Origin: Sphaerochaeta halotolerans
Lineage (GTDB): Bacteria; Spirochaetota; Spirochaetia; Sphaerochaetales; Sphaerochaetaceae
DNA length: 64,000 bases
Reading direction: 5' to 3'
Assembly: GCF_003429665.1 (NCBI RefSeq)
Contig: NZ_QUWK01000001.1
Coordinates: 124,001-188,000, forward strand
The notes below the pieces were generated by a model, which was not told where the DNA came from, did no database searches, and saw only the letters and a list, made by a program, of their open reading frames with translations. Position 1 is the stretch's first letter. Each line of letters opens with the position of its first letter. A program made the translations under genes and the position numbers. This document shows, piece by piece, positions 40,586-49,503 of the stretch.

Positions 40586-43521
40586 TCGATGAGTACTACT
40601 CCCTCTCCGTCGAAGCCGTTGACCTTTATGGTCAATGGCTTTTCGCTTCTTGCATGAATGAAGTGTTCCGTTTCTGAAACCATCGGGAGTGTTTTAAGCT
40701 TCTCATACTGCATTGAACCAGATCGATATGCCGGGTTTATTGTTAAATAGAGACATCCAAGACTCGTCATGTTCTGGAAGAAGTGGGTTCCTTGGCTAGG
40801 TTCCACTTGGAACCCCTGCAAACCAGTTTCAACGATGACCTTGCTTCGGGATATTTGCGACCAAGTCACTGGGATACCCAGCCAAGGGTCACAACTACCC
40901 AATCTTCCCGCTACTACCAATACATAGTCTCTCTCCGCAACAACCATTGCTGCATTGAGCTTGCCGAGTTCCTTGGCCATTCCTCTCATTGCAGAGGCAG
41001 AGAAGTTTTCAACCTTTACATAGATAATGTCTTGTACGTGGTCTATCTTTCCGTTTCCCATGACCACATGGGAATGGATGGCAGCCCTCTCTCGTTCCTT
41101 TTCGCTGATGGTTACATCATTCTCCTCGTTCCCTGCTGCAATCGGGCGAATCTGGAGAAGGCTGAATTCCCTCATCTTTGGGGCAGCTCGATTCAGGTTT
41201 ACGGCAAATTCTATCTCCACTGGTTTTCCCATTGCCTCTGTTCCCAACTGAAGCACATCCTTGACGATAGAGGCCAAGGGGAATGCGTCATACTTCAGTA
41301 TGCCGTTGAAGGTTATGACCTTCTCTCCCTCAGTCCTGACAGACTCACTAAGCATACCACTGGCCAAATCATAGGTGCTTGCAATGTATCTGATAGCTTC
41401 TGGATATGCCCATGATTCACGGAAATTGAGCAGTTCAAGATTCTCAAGTCCCCCTTCTTCAAGCGGATGGTAGCCGTTTTTCATATTTAGGGCGTAGAAG
41501 GTACTCTGGCTGCTGGTCTGGTTGCCTCCAAGGAACTGTGCTGGTCGCTTTGGATGGGTAGGGCTGAAACGCAGGGCCGATCCGTTGTCCACTACCGATT
41601 TGCCAAAGCCGAAGCTGAGCATACCAACACCATCCTCAGGTTTTTCTCCTCCCAAGGGATAGTAGTTCAGGGAGCGGGCAACCCCACTGATGTTTGGATA
41701 CCAGTAAGGGCCATGGTTGCTTCCTATGACCTGTTGGATAATGACGGCCATCTTCTCATCCTCCAGCATATGCTCGGTTGCCTTGAGGTACTCCTTTGCA
41801 CTACGGAAGAAGGTGGAAGCCCAGACTGCGCGAACCGCATCACAGAGTTCCTGGAGCCTTGTCTCGTCGGATCCTTGGTTGGGAAGCATGCACGTTTCAT
41901 ATACTCCTGCAAATGGCTGGTAGTGTGAGTCTTCCAGAAGACTGGAAGAACGGACACAGATTGGCTGGTGGATAACTTGGACGATTTCAGCGAGGTTCAG
42001 TACCAACTCATTGCTCAGTGGTTTGGAGAGGAATATTTTAAGCAAGGTCTCATCAGGAAGATCTCCTGAAGCGATATCATTCAGATCGTTCTCTTCAAGG
42101 AACTGGGTGAACTGGTCGGTGGTTACCACTACGGTACGTGGAATGGAGAGATATACATCCGGGTATTTTTCCGGGAGTTTGGCGGCCCGTAGCACCATGT
42201 CAATGAAGGCGAGGCCACGGCCCTTTCCCCCTAGCGATCCTCCCCCAATTCTGCTGAAGAACAGGGTCTCGTCATAGTTGTTCCTACTGAACTGGGCTAT
42301 GACTCCCTTGGTCCTTTCCTTGCGGTAGTTGCGGATGATTTCAGTCATCTGTTGTTGTACTACCTTTGCGTCTCCGTTTGCAGGAATTTTCAGGTCCTTG
42401 ATTCTTGCTGCAATGGCATAGAGGCTCTGTGCCCTGAGCCAACGTGAAAAGTCATTTCGCCTGGAATGGAAATCAAAGCTTTTCGTCGGGATCTTGGGAA
42501 GGACCCTTTGCAGGTCGCGCATAGTTTCAGCCCGGGCAATCTCCTCCATGGTATCGGGGTCGCGGAAAATGAAGGGTCCGAACCCATAATGCTTGGTCAT
42601 GAATTTATTGAGTTCAAACAGGAGTGCTGAGTTGTTTTTCCATAGAAAGTAGGCCCCTGCGTCTTCTACCATCTCCTGGACAGTGTTGTCGCTGCTTTGA
42701 ATCAAGATTGGAATTTCAGGATCATTTGCGTGGACCATTTTTGTAAGATGCAGGCCGGCATATTTGTCTTGCTTTCCCTCTTTAAGATAGGACATGTCGG
42801 TGATGATTCCCAGGATATTGTGCCGATACTTTGTATAGAGTTCCTGGGCCTCCTCATAGGTCCTGGCAAGCGCAATCTTAGGTCTGCCACGCATCCTGAG
42901 GGTTTTCCCCCAGTTGTTCAGTGCCTCGAGGATGGCTGAGCGGTTCTGTTGGATCAAGGTGGTGTACATCATGGGTAGGTAGGAAGAATAGAACCGTACA
43001 GAGTCCTCTACCAGAATGATGAGTTGGACATCCGCTTCCTGGGTATCATGTTCCAGGTTCATTCCGTCCTCAACCAATTTGATCATGGCTAGGAAGATGG
43101 TGGGGTCCCCCTGCCAGTAGAAGAAGTAGTCGATGTCCTTGCCGTCTGATCCCTTGATCAGCTTGTTTCTCTTGTGGCTTGAAGAGGGGGAAAGTGCGAT
43201 AACCGGCATTTGCGGGTCGATCTTCTTGATGGTCGTTGCCAATTGCTCAACGGAGTCGGTCCCGAGGTCAAGCATGGTGACCACCAAATCAAACTTCCTT
43301 TGATTCAATAGGTTCAGCGCTTCTTCAGCTGTACTGGTGTGGGTGAATTTTGGGGGATTGTTCAGCCCAAGCTGGGTATATTCGAGATATAACTCCTCCT
43401 CAACCCGTCCGTCTTCCTCCAAGAGAAAACGGTCATAGTCGTTGCAGATGAGCAGCACGTTGTAGATATGTTTCAGCATGAGGTTACTGAACGGCAACCA
43501 CGTTGGGTCAAGTGTATACAT
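40582..43521 (-). CDS. Double receiver plus PPDK/PEP-synthase N-terminal (ATP-grasp) protein
   Basis: A 979-residue cytoplasmic protein. Residues about 15-155 and 165-320 are two receiver-like domains. The first has Met where the phospho-aspartate should be (DLVVTMLDLG); the second keeps it (LGIITDMSYLKEG). Residues about 430-830 are the pyruvate phosphate dikinase N-terminal ATP-binding domain (GGGSLGGKGRGLAFID, ICVRSSSLLEDSHYQPFAGVYETC, LLQIRPI). The central phosphohistidine domain and the PEP/pyruvate barrel are absent, so it is not PPDK or PEP synthase. It may phosphorylate another protein or act as a regulatory ATPase. It is monocistronic and diverges from gdhA. Confidence 0.82.
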   Translation of the reverse strand: MYTLDPTWLPFSNLMLKHIYNVLLICNDYDRFLLEEDGRVEEELYLEYTQLGLNNPPKFTHTSTAEEALNLLNQRKFDLVVTMLDLGTDSVEQLATTIKKIDPQMPVIALSPSSSHKRNKLIKGSDGKDIDYFFYWQGDPTIFLAMIKLVEDGMNLEHDTQEADVQLIILVEDSVRFYSSYLPMMYTTLIQQNRSAILEALNNWGKTLRMRGRPKIALARTYEEAQELYTKYRHNILGIITDMSYLKEGKQDKYAGLHLTKMVHANDPEIPILIQSSDNTVQEMVEDAGAYFLWKNNSALLFELNKFMTKHYGFGPFIFRDPDTMEEIARAETMRDLQRVLPKIPTKSFDFHSRRNDFSRWLRAQSLYAIAARIKDLKIPANGDAKVVQQQMTEIIRNYRKERTKGVIAQFSRNNYDETLFFSRIGGGSLGGKGRGLAFIDMVLRAAKLPEKYPDVYLSIPRTVVVTTDQFTQFLEENDLNDIASGDLPDETLLKIFLSKPLSNELVLNLAEIVQVIHQPICVRSSSLLEDSHYQPFAGVYETCMLPNQGSDETRLQELCDAVRAVWASTFFRSAKEYLKATEHMLEDEKMAVIIQQVIGSNHGPYWYPNISGVARSLNYYPLGGEKPEDGVGMLSFGFGKSVVDNGSALRFSPTHPKRPAQFLGGNQTSSQSTFYALNMKNGYHPLEEGGLENLELLNFRESWAYPEAIRYIASTYDLASGMLSESVRTEGEKVITFNGILKYDAFPLASIVKDVLQLGTEAMGKPVEIEFAVNLNRAAPKMREFSLLQIRPIAAGNEENDVTISEKERERAAIHSHVVMGNGKIDHVQDIIYVKVENFSASAMRGMAKELGKLNAAMVVAERDYVLVVAGRLGSCDPWLGIPVTWSQISRSKVIVETGLQGFQVEPSQGTHFFQNMTSLGCLYLTINPAYRSGSMQYEKLKTLPMVSETEHFIHARSEKPLTIKVNGFDGEGVVLID

Positions 43522-43745
43522 AGCAGGTATTTTATCATGATAGACCGAGTTTGCATATCATTTCAGTATATTCAAAAAATTGATTAAAAATTCAATTTTA
43601 CTGTATATTTTTGTAAGATAGGGTAACTATATAAAATATAATCACGCTTATCATAATTTAACGTTGACATATTGGTATGGTAGGTTTACGCTTTTTGAAC
43701 AAGCAACGTCCTGTTGCAGCACAGACCAAGGAGAAAAGTCTAGGT
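43522..43745 (+). promoter_or_regulatory. gdhA upstream region
   Basis: An AT-rich 224-bp divergent gap. For gdhA a TTGACA (43664-43669) with a weak TACGCT at 17 nt, and a TATAAT (43637-43642), are visible; AAGGAG lies at 43729-43734. An AAATTGA / TCAATTT dyad (about 43577-43598) could be a binding site. Confidence 0.4.
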
Positions 43746-45083
43746 ATGTATACCCTTGAATCAGTAATGAAAGAACTGGAGAGAAAGAATCCAGGCGAAC
43801 CTGAATTCATCCAGGCAGTCGGCGAGGTGGTGGAAAGTGTTCTCAGCGTGGTCAATGAGAACCCGGTGTATGAAAAGCATCGGATTCTCGAGAGAATGAC
43901 CGAACCTGACCGTGTGTACACCTTTCGAGTCGAGTGGGAGGATGATGAAGGAAATCTTCAAGTAAACCGTGGATACCGCGTGCAGTTCAACAATGCAATC
44001 GGTCCCTATAAGGGAGGTTTACGCTTTCACTCCAGTGTTACCCTTGGAACATTGAAGTTTCTAGGGTTTGAACAGACTCTGAAAAACAGCCTGACCACAC
44101 TTCCCATGGGCGGTGGCAAGGGCGGTAGTGATTTCAATCCCCGTGGCAAGAGCGACAGCGAAATCCTTCGCTTCTGCCGTTCTTTCATGACTGAGTTACA
44201 GAAATATATCGGTCCTGAGACAGACGTGCCTGCCGGGGATATCGGAGTAGGAGCGCGTGAGATTGGATTTCTCTACGGACAATACAAGCGTATCAGGGGA
44301 GAGAATACTGGTGTGTTGACCGGTAAAGGCCTCGGCTTTGGAGGATCCTTGGTCCGCCCAGAGGCAACTGGATACGGCACAATGTACTTTGCCCAAGCTA
44401 TGCTTGAAACGCATCAGGACAGTCTGGAAGGAAAACGAATCTCCTTAAGTGGCTTTGGAAACGTTGCTTGGGGAGCTGCTATGAAGGCGACCGAATTGGG
44501 AGCCAAGGTCGTAGCAATCAGTGGTCCAGATGGGTATATCTATGATGAAGAGGGAGTAGGAACGCCCGAAAAGTGGGCATTCATGCAGTATCTGCGTTCT
44601 TGCAACAATGATGTTGTTGCACCCTATGCGGAACGCTTTGGGGCAAAATTCGTTGCAGGAAAGAAGCCTTGGGAGGTCCCTGTTGATCTTGCTTTCCCCT
44701 GTGCCATCCAGAATGAGCTTGACCTGGAGGATGCCAGAACGTTGGTTGCCAATGGGATCAAGTACGTGGTGGAGACTTCAAACATGGGATGCACGGCTGA
44801 AGCAGCAGCCTATTTCATCAAGCAGAGAATTCCCTATGCACCTGGAAAGGCTGCAAATGCCGGTGGTGTTGCGGTAAGTGGTCTCGAGATGAGCCAGAAT
44901 GCCATGCATCTTTCTTGGAGTGCTGAGGAGGTCGATGAGAAACTGAAGGGTATCATGGGAAAGATTCATCAAGCTTGTATTACCGAGGGAAAGGAAGATG
45001 ATGGATATGTCAATTACGTGAAGGGAGCGAATATTGCTGGCTTCAAGAAGGTTGCCGATACCATGGTTCAGCTCGGTTACTAG
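43746..45083 (+). CDS. gdhA: NADP-type glutamate dehydrogenase
   Basis: Interconverts 2-oxoglutarate plus ammonia and glutamate, the main ammonia-assimilating reaction in many anaerobes. From the ATG at 43746 the protein has 445 residues, the standard hexameric GDH length, beginning MYTLESVMKELERKNPGE. The substrate pocket is in GPYKGGLRFH and PMGGGKGGSDFNP (catalytic lysine), and the nucleotide fold is in SLSGFGNVAWGAA. The frame continues 23 codons upstream, but without family similarity. A terminator-like hairpin follows at 45113. Confidence 0.96.
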   Translation: MYTLESVMKELERKNPGEPEFIQAVGEVVESVLSVVNENPVYEKHRILERMTEPDRVYTFRVEWEDDEGNLQVNRGYRVQFNNAIGPYKGGLRFHSSVTLGTLKFLGFEQTLKNSLTTLPMGGGKGGSDFNPRGKSDSEILRFCRSFMTELQKYIGPETDVPAGDIGVGAREIGFLYGQYKRIRGENTGVLTGKGLGFGGSLVRPEATGYGTMYFAQAMLETHQDSLEGKRISLSGFGNVAWGAAMKATELGAKVVAISGPDGYIYDEEGVGTPEKWAFMQYLRSCNNDVVAPYAERFGAKFVAGKKPWEVPVDLAFPCAIQNELDLEDARTLVANGIKYVVETSNMGCTAEAAAYFIKQRIPYAPGKAANAGGVAVSGLEMSQNAMHLSWSAEEVDEKLKGIMGKIHQACITEGKEDDGYVNYVKGANIAGFKKVADTMVQLGY

Positions 45084-45112
45084 TGGTTTTTCCCTTCGGG
45101 GTGTGTATCAGG

Positions 45113-45139
45113 AGGGCCTCCCCTAGTTTGGAGGCCCTT
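45113..45139 (+). terminator. Hairpin terminator after gdhA
   Basis: A perfect 9-bp stem, AGGGCCTCC / GGAGGCCCT, with a 9-nt loop lies 30 bp after the gdhA stop. The T-run after it is short. Confidence 0.65.
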
Positions 45140-45168
45140 CACTCGTAAGATAGCACTAGCCATCAGAT

Positions 45169-45256
45169 ATAATTTCACGTTTGACCCTATGATAGGACCC
45201 CCAAAGAAGCACAAAATATGCATAGTGTTTTTACCTGCTTTGTGGGGGTGTTTTTA
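45169..45256 (+). ncRNA. Possible small RNA between gdhA and nrdJ
   Basis: A TATAAT (45169-45174) stands alone in the gap and is followed by a hairpin (ACCCCC...GGGGGT, 45197-45249) ending in a T-run (45251-45255). Promoter-like and terminator-like signals about 75 nt apart with no open frame suggest a short transcript. The -35 region is poor. It could instead be a second gdhA terminator. Confidence 0.3.
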
Positions 45257-45360
45257 TCATGGTTCACCCATTACCAGCAAGGAATAACAAGAAAAATGAT
45301 TCTCTCTATTTGTCCTTTTCCGACGGCACCAATATGCATTATTTAAGACATGATACATGA

Positions 45361-45416
45361 TTGCTATAAAACCTATATAACACTATATGTAGCGTTATGC
45401 AACTTTATATAGCGCT
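45361..45416 (+). promoter_or_regulatory. nrdJ: nrdJ promoter with paired NrdR boxes
   Basis: Two 16-bp sites, 45380-45395 (ACACTATATGTAGCGT) and 45401-45416 (AACTTTATATAGCGCT), match the NrdR-box consensus (ACACwATATmTwGTGT-like), with centres 21 bp apart, two helical turns. They overlap the -10 of a TTGCTA-17 nt-TATATG promoter (45361-45389). NrdR represses ribonucleotide reductase genes when dATP is high. Confidence 0.75.
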
Positions 45417-45576
45417 ATAAATGTTGTATTGCCTGCTTGCCAAGTTCAGTCCGCCATGCTATGGTAGATGAGGATTGACGAGGTCCGACCAGCTTCCTCG
45501 CATTGCATTTCTGCCAATCGAGGGGGTGTGTTTGTCTTCATGAATTGTGAATTAATTTTATATATAGAGGGATTAC
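45417..45576 (+). promoter_or_regulatory. Long 5' leader of nrdJ
   Basis: About 180 nt would separate the NrdR-controlled promoter from the nrdJ ATG. It contains short dyads such as CGAGG/CCTCG (near 45480-45510) and a GAGGG ribosome site (45563-45568). No cobalamin-riboswitch B12 box was recognised, although the enzyme needs B12. Confidence 0.35.
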
Positions 45577-48075
45577 ATGAGCGCTGCTAAGAATGAATTG
45601 AACCCGTTGGGTCGTAAGATTTTCCTCGACCGTTATGCATTGAAAGACGTCCAGAAGAAGACGTTGAAGGTTGGGGATGTCGTGGTTGCTGTGAGCAACC
45701 CGAAGACTGGTCAGCGAGAGATTGGAGTGGTTACCGAATTGAACGATGGGGATGCCATTACCGTCAAGCTTGATGAAGGCACTGTCTTGCACGTGAAACG
45801 TGAGGATGTTGATAAGCCGCTTGAGACCGACCCAGCACAGATGCTTGCTCGTGTAGCGAAAGGTATTGCTTCCCAAGAGAAGCCGGAGGTTCGAAAGCAA
45901 TGGGAAAAAGAGTTCAATTGGCTCCTGGAGGACTGGAAGTTCGTCCCTGGAGGCAGGATTCTTACCGGTGCGGGAACGGATCAGAACCTGACCTATTTCA
46001 ACTGCTACGTGATCCCTTCCCCGAAGGACAGTCGTGGTGGCATCATAGCCTCATTGGGCCAGATGACAGAAATTATGAGCCGAGGTGGGGGAGTCGGCAT
46101 GAACATATCGTCCCTCAGGCCACGGCACAGCTACGTCAAGGGCGTAAACGGCCGTTCCAGTGGCTCAGTAAGCTGGGGTGGGCTCTTCAGCTTCGTAACC
46201 GGCCTGATTGAACAGGGTGGATCCCGCCGAGGTGCCTTGATGTTGATCCTTAATGTCTGGCATCCTGATATCCTTGATTTCATTGAGTCAAAGCGGGAAA
46301 TGGGCAAGATTACCAACGCAAATATCTCGGTCGGAATTACCGATGACTTCATGGACGCTGTACGCAGTGATGGGGATTGGCATACGTACTTCCCTGATAC
46401 CACCGACCCTGACTACAATGAAAAGTGGGATGGAGATATTGAGAAATGGAAGAACAGTGGGCATAAGGTCCAAGTCTACCATACGATGAAGGCACGAAAG
46501 ATTTGGGACGCTATTATAGAAAGCGCCTGGGCAAGTGCCGAACCTGGAGTATTCTTCATCGATCGCTACAACAAGATGTCCAACTCCTGGTACTACGCTT
46601 CCATCCAGAGTACCAATCCCTGTGGGGAGCAGGGGCTTCCTCCTTGGGGTGTCTGTAATCTTGGATCCATCAACCTTAGCCAGTTTGTGGAGAACAAGAA
46701 GGTGAATTACAAGGATTTGGGAAGGGCCGTTCGGTTGGCAGTCCGCTTCCTTGACGATGTCATTGATGATACCCCCTACTTCTTCGAGGAGAACAGGAAA
46801 CAGCAGCAGAGTGAGCGTCGTATCGGACTCGGGACCATGGGACTTGCCGATATGTTGATCAAGATGGAACTTGGCTATGGAAGCGATGAGTCCCTGACCT
46901 TTATTGAAGAGCTGTACAAGTTCATCTGTTTGGAAGCATATGGTGAAAGTTGTGATCTTGCGAAAGAGAAGGGAAGCTTTCCCCTCTTTGATGCTGATAA
47001 GTTGCTTGAGAGCGGCTTCATGAAGCAGATGCCCGAGGAGATCCGTAGTAAAGTCCGTGAACAAGGCCTCAGAAATGTCACCCTCCTTACCCAGGCTCCG
47101 ACTGGAACCACCGGTACGATGGTAAACACATCCACTGGGATTGAGCCCTATTATTTCTGGGAATGGGAACGCACAGGAAGGATGGGAACGAACATCGAAC
47201 GGGTGAAGGTGTATGATGATTGGGTACAGGCTCATCCCGGGCAGAAGAAACCAGACTACTTTGTTTCTGCAATGGACCTTGCTCCCGAAGGGCATGTCAG
47301 GGTGCAGGCAGCAATCCAGAAGTGGGTGGATTCTTCAATCTCCAAGACAGGAAATACTCCCAAGGAGTACACGGTTGAGCAGACAGAGAAGCTCTATGAA
47401 TTGCTCTATGATCTGGGATGTAAGGGGGGAACCACCTATCGTGATGGATCACGTGATACGCAGGTATTGACGGTCAAGAAAGAAGAGAAGAAGGAAACTC
47501 CGGTCGTTACTCGTTCCAGTGAACCCAAGCCACGGGTACGTTCCACTGTCCTAAGGGGGACCACATATCGCAAGGCCACTCCTATTGGAACGGCATACAT
47601 CACGGTTAATTGTGATGGCCCAAATCCTAGTGATATCTTTGAGGTCTTCATCAATGTGGCAAAGGTGGGAAGTGATGTTGCAGCCGATGCAGAGGGACTT
47701 GGAAGACTCATCAGCTTGCTGCTTCGCATGCCCTCTCCCCTGACCCCCGACCAACGAGCCCAGGCGATTATCAGCCAGCTCTCAGGGATCGGCAGTGGCC
47801 GCTCCATGGGATTCGGAAGAAATCGGGTAATGAGCTTACCTGATGCAGTTGCACAGGTGTTGCAACAGCATATTGGTTCCTCAGACTCTGACCGGGATGC
47901 CTCCCGCCTTCCTGATGAGGAAGATGAGGAGGAAGAGGTCGGGCAGCTCGATCTTGGGCTTCCTGCTTCCGGTTCCTCTGTGAAACCTGATATGTGTCCA
48001 ATTTGTGGTAATGTCACGTTCGTGAATATTGAAGGTTGCAAGAAATGTTTCTCTTGTGGCCACAGCGAGTGTTGA
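45577..48075 (+). CDS. nrdJ: Adenosylcobalamin-dependent (class II) ribonucleotide reductase
   Basis: Makes deoxyribonucleotides with a B12 radical, independent of oxygen. The protein has 832 residues. The active-site loop is NPCGEQGLPPWGVCNLGSINL with C349 and E351; the specificity region is GGRILTGAGTDQNLTYFNCY and the nucleotide end is TQAPTGTTGTMVNTSTGIEP. There is no N-terminal ATP-cone. A long C-terminal extension holds an acidic linker (EEDEEEEVGQ) and a four-cysteine zinc-ribbon/redox tail (CPICGNV, CKKCFSCGHSEC). Its use fits the B12-dependent MetH in the same window. NrdR boxes lie 160-200 bp upstream. Confidence 0.96.
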   Translation: MSAAKNELNPLGRKIFLDRYALKDVQKKTLKVGDVVVAVSNPKTGQREIGVVTELNDGDAITVKLDEGTVLHVKREDVDKPLETDPAQMLARVAKGIASQEKPEVRKQWEKEFNWLLEDWKFVPGGRILTGAGTDQNLTYFNCYVIPSPKDSRGGIIASLGQMTEIMSRGGGVGMNISSLRPRHSYVKGVNGRSSGSVSWGGLFSFVTGLIEQGGSRRGALMLILNVWHPDILDFIESKREMGKITNANISVGITDDFMDAVRSDGDWHTYFPDTTDPDYNEKWDGDIEKWKNSGHKVQVYHTMKARKIWDAIIESAWASAEPGVFFIDRYNKMSNSWYYASIQSTNPCGEQGLPPWGVCNLGSINLSQFVENKKVNYKDLGRAVRLAVRFLDDVIDDTPYFFEENRKQQQSERRIGLGTMGLADMLIKMELGYGSDESLTFIEELYKFICLEAYGESCDLAKEKGSFPLFDADKLLESGFMKQMPEEIRSKVREQGLRNVTLLTQAPTGTTGTMVNTSTGIEPYYFWEWERTGRMGTNIERVKVYDDWVQAHPGQKKPDYFVSAMDLAPEGHVRVQAAIQKWVDSSISKTGNTPKEYTVEQTEKLYELLYDLGCKGGTTYRDGSRDTQVLTVKKEEKKETPVVTRSSEPKPRVRSTVLRGTTYRKATPIGTAYITVNCDGPNPSDIFEVFINVAKVGSDVAADAEGLGRLISLLLRMPSPLTPDQRAQAIISQLSGIGSGRSMGFGRNRVMSLPDAVAQVLQQHIGSSDSDRDASRLPDEEDEEEEVGQLDLGLPASGSSVKPDMCPICGNVTFVNIEGCKKCFSCGHSEC

Positions 48076-48090
48076 CCAAAGAGCAAGCAA

Positions 48091-48117
48091 TCCCTACCCT
48101 CCAAACCGGGTAGGGAG
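48091..48117 (+). promoter_or_regulatory. Hairpin covering the ribosome site of the MFS gene
   Basis: A perfect 9-bp stem, TCCCTACCC / GGGTAGGGA, with an 8-nt loop ends 4 nt before the MFS ATG. Its 3' arm contains the only Shine-Dalgarno-like sequence (GGGAG, 48113-48117). It could terminate nrdJ, or mask the MFS ribosome site, or both. Confidence 0.55.
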
Positions 48118-48120
48118 AGC

Positions 48121-49332
48121 ATGAGCAGTATACGTACGACTCGTCCTTCTGTGACGGGTCTTTCTTTGTATAGAGGTCTGGAGAAGAATATTTATATTCT
48201 TTTCATCATCCGAATCATTAATAGGTTCGGTGATTTTGTGCAGCTACTCCTGGTCCTTATTCTTACCGGTAACCTTAATCTTACTCCAGCCCAGGCGGGA
48301 TTCTTCGTCTCATGCAGTGTCATTGCCACCATGTTTGGCCAATTTTCCAGTGGGTATGTAGCAGACAGATGGGGGAGAAAAATTCCTCTGGTAATCTGTC
48401 AGGTTGTGGTCAGTATCTCATATCTTTCCTGTGCCTTGATGGTTAGGTCTTTTCCCCATCTGGTGCCATACCTCATTCTTCTTTCCAGTCCTTTCCGTGG
48501 AGGCACCTCTCCCCTCACCAATACCATGGTTGCTGACTTCAGCCGACCCGAGCAACTCTCCCAGTCGTTCAGTCTTCTCTATCTGGGAACGAATATCGGG
48601 GTGGCGCTTGGTCCTGTTGCAGCTTCCTTCCTCTATGCACGTTCAATTGTGTTACTCTTTGCTTTCTCCTCCTTGCTGATTTTCCTCTCTACACTCCTGT
48701 TGATCTTTGGAATCCCAAAGAGTGAAACCATGTATACCAAGGAGACGGCTCATTCCAGCAAGACACTGCGGATGCCTCCCGTTCTTATCATCTTTTTTGG
48801 GTTGTTCGCGCTCTATGGTCTTGCCTATGCCCAGAACACCTTCACCCTTCCGCTCCAGTTTGCTTCTTTGTATGGCGAGATGCTCGGGACGAGTCGCTAC
48901 GCGCTGTTGATGACGGTAAATGCAGTAACAGTCTTACTTGCAACAGCTTTTCTCACCACATGGACCCATAGGCTGGGGCAACTATGTTCCATGGCGCTTG
49001 CCATGGTGTTTTATGTTGTTGGGTACGGTATGTATGCCAGATGTACAGCATTTCCTTTTTTCTTGGTTGCCACCTGCATTTGGACCTTTGGAGAGATATT
49101 GATGGCAACAAATGCCAATGTGTTTGTGAATGCCTATGCTCCTCCATCATTGCGTTCACGTTGCAACGCATCGCTTACCATTGCATCCAGTCTCGGTCAC
49201 TCCATTGCTCCAACTGCCGGAGGTTTGTGGTTGGCAGTAAGTGGCTATACTCAGCTTTGGGGTATTTCAGCAGCGCTTTGTTTTCTCCTTGGGTGCGGTT
49301 ATGTTGCACTAAATAAATACTTGAAGTCATGA
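48121..49332 (+). CDS. MFS transporter
   Basis: A 403-residue inner-membrane carrier with about twelve hydrophobic helices. The loop 2-3 signature is GYVADRWGRKIPL near residue 80, and LYLGTNIGVALGPVAA follows in helix 5. It resembles the drug/metabolite exporter subgroup (MdtH/YdeE-like), but no substrate can be given. It lies 45 bp after nrdJ on the same strand, with a hairpin between that may restrict its translation. Confidence 0.85.
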   Translation: MSSIRTTRPSVTGLSLYRGLEKNIYILFIIRIINRFGDFVQLLLVLILTGNLNLTPAQAGFFVSCSVIATMFGQFSSGYVADRWGRKIPLVICQVVVSISYLSCALMVRSFPHLVPYLILLSSPFRGGTSPLTNTMVADFSRPEQLSQSFSLLYLGTNIGVALGPVAASFLYARSIVLLFAFSSLLIFLSTLLLIFGIPKSETMYTKETAHSSKTLRMPPVLIIFFGLFALYGLAYAQNTFTLPLQFASLYGEMLGTSRYALLMTVNAVTVLLATAFLTTWTHRLGQLCSMALAMVFYVVGYGMYARCTAFPFFLVATCIWTFGEILMATNANVFVNAYAPPSLRSRCNASLTIASSLGHSIAPTAGGLWLAVSGYTQLWGISAALCFLLGCGYVALNKYLKS

Positions 49333-49503
49333 TATATAACTAAAAGTTTTGCAAATAATGAAATCAATCTGGAGAAGGTTGCAATCGATTCCTTATTGGT
49401 TTAAGATTGAAATCTGAAAAAAATCTGTTTGGATTTTTTTTTGTTCGCGCAAAGGGTAGCCCCCTCAGGGCTACATCAAATACTGTTATTATGGAGTGTC
49501 AAA
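49333..49503 (+). promoter_or_regulatory. nifJ upstream region with hairpin
   Basis: An AT-rich gap with a T-run (49433-49442) and a perfect 7-bp hairpin GTAGCCC / GGGCTAC with a 5-nt loop (49456-49474). A TGGAG ribosome site lies 9 nt before the nifJ ATG. The hairpin falls within the leader or ends an upstream transcript. Confidence 0.4.

Noticed and set aside
45417-45576. Cobalamin riboswitch in the nrdJ leader
   Set aside because: A B12-dependent enzyme made this worth checking, but no B12-box sequence or matching stem set was found.
46288-47295. 335-codon frame antisense to nrdJ
   Set aside because: It lies wholly inside nrdJ, with no start signal and no family resemblance.
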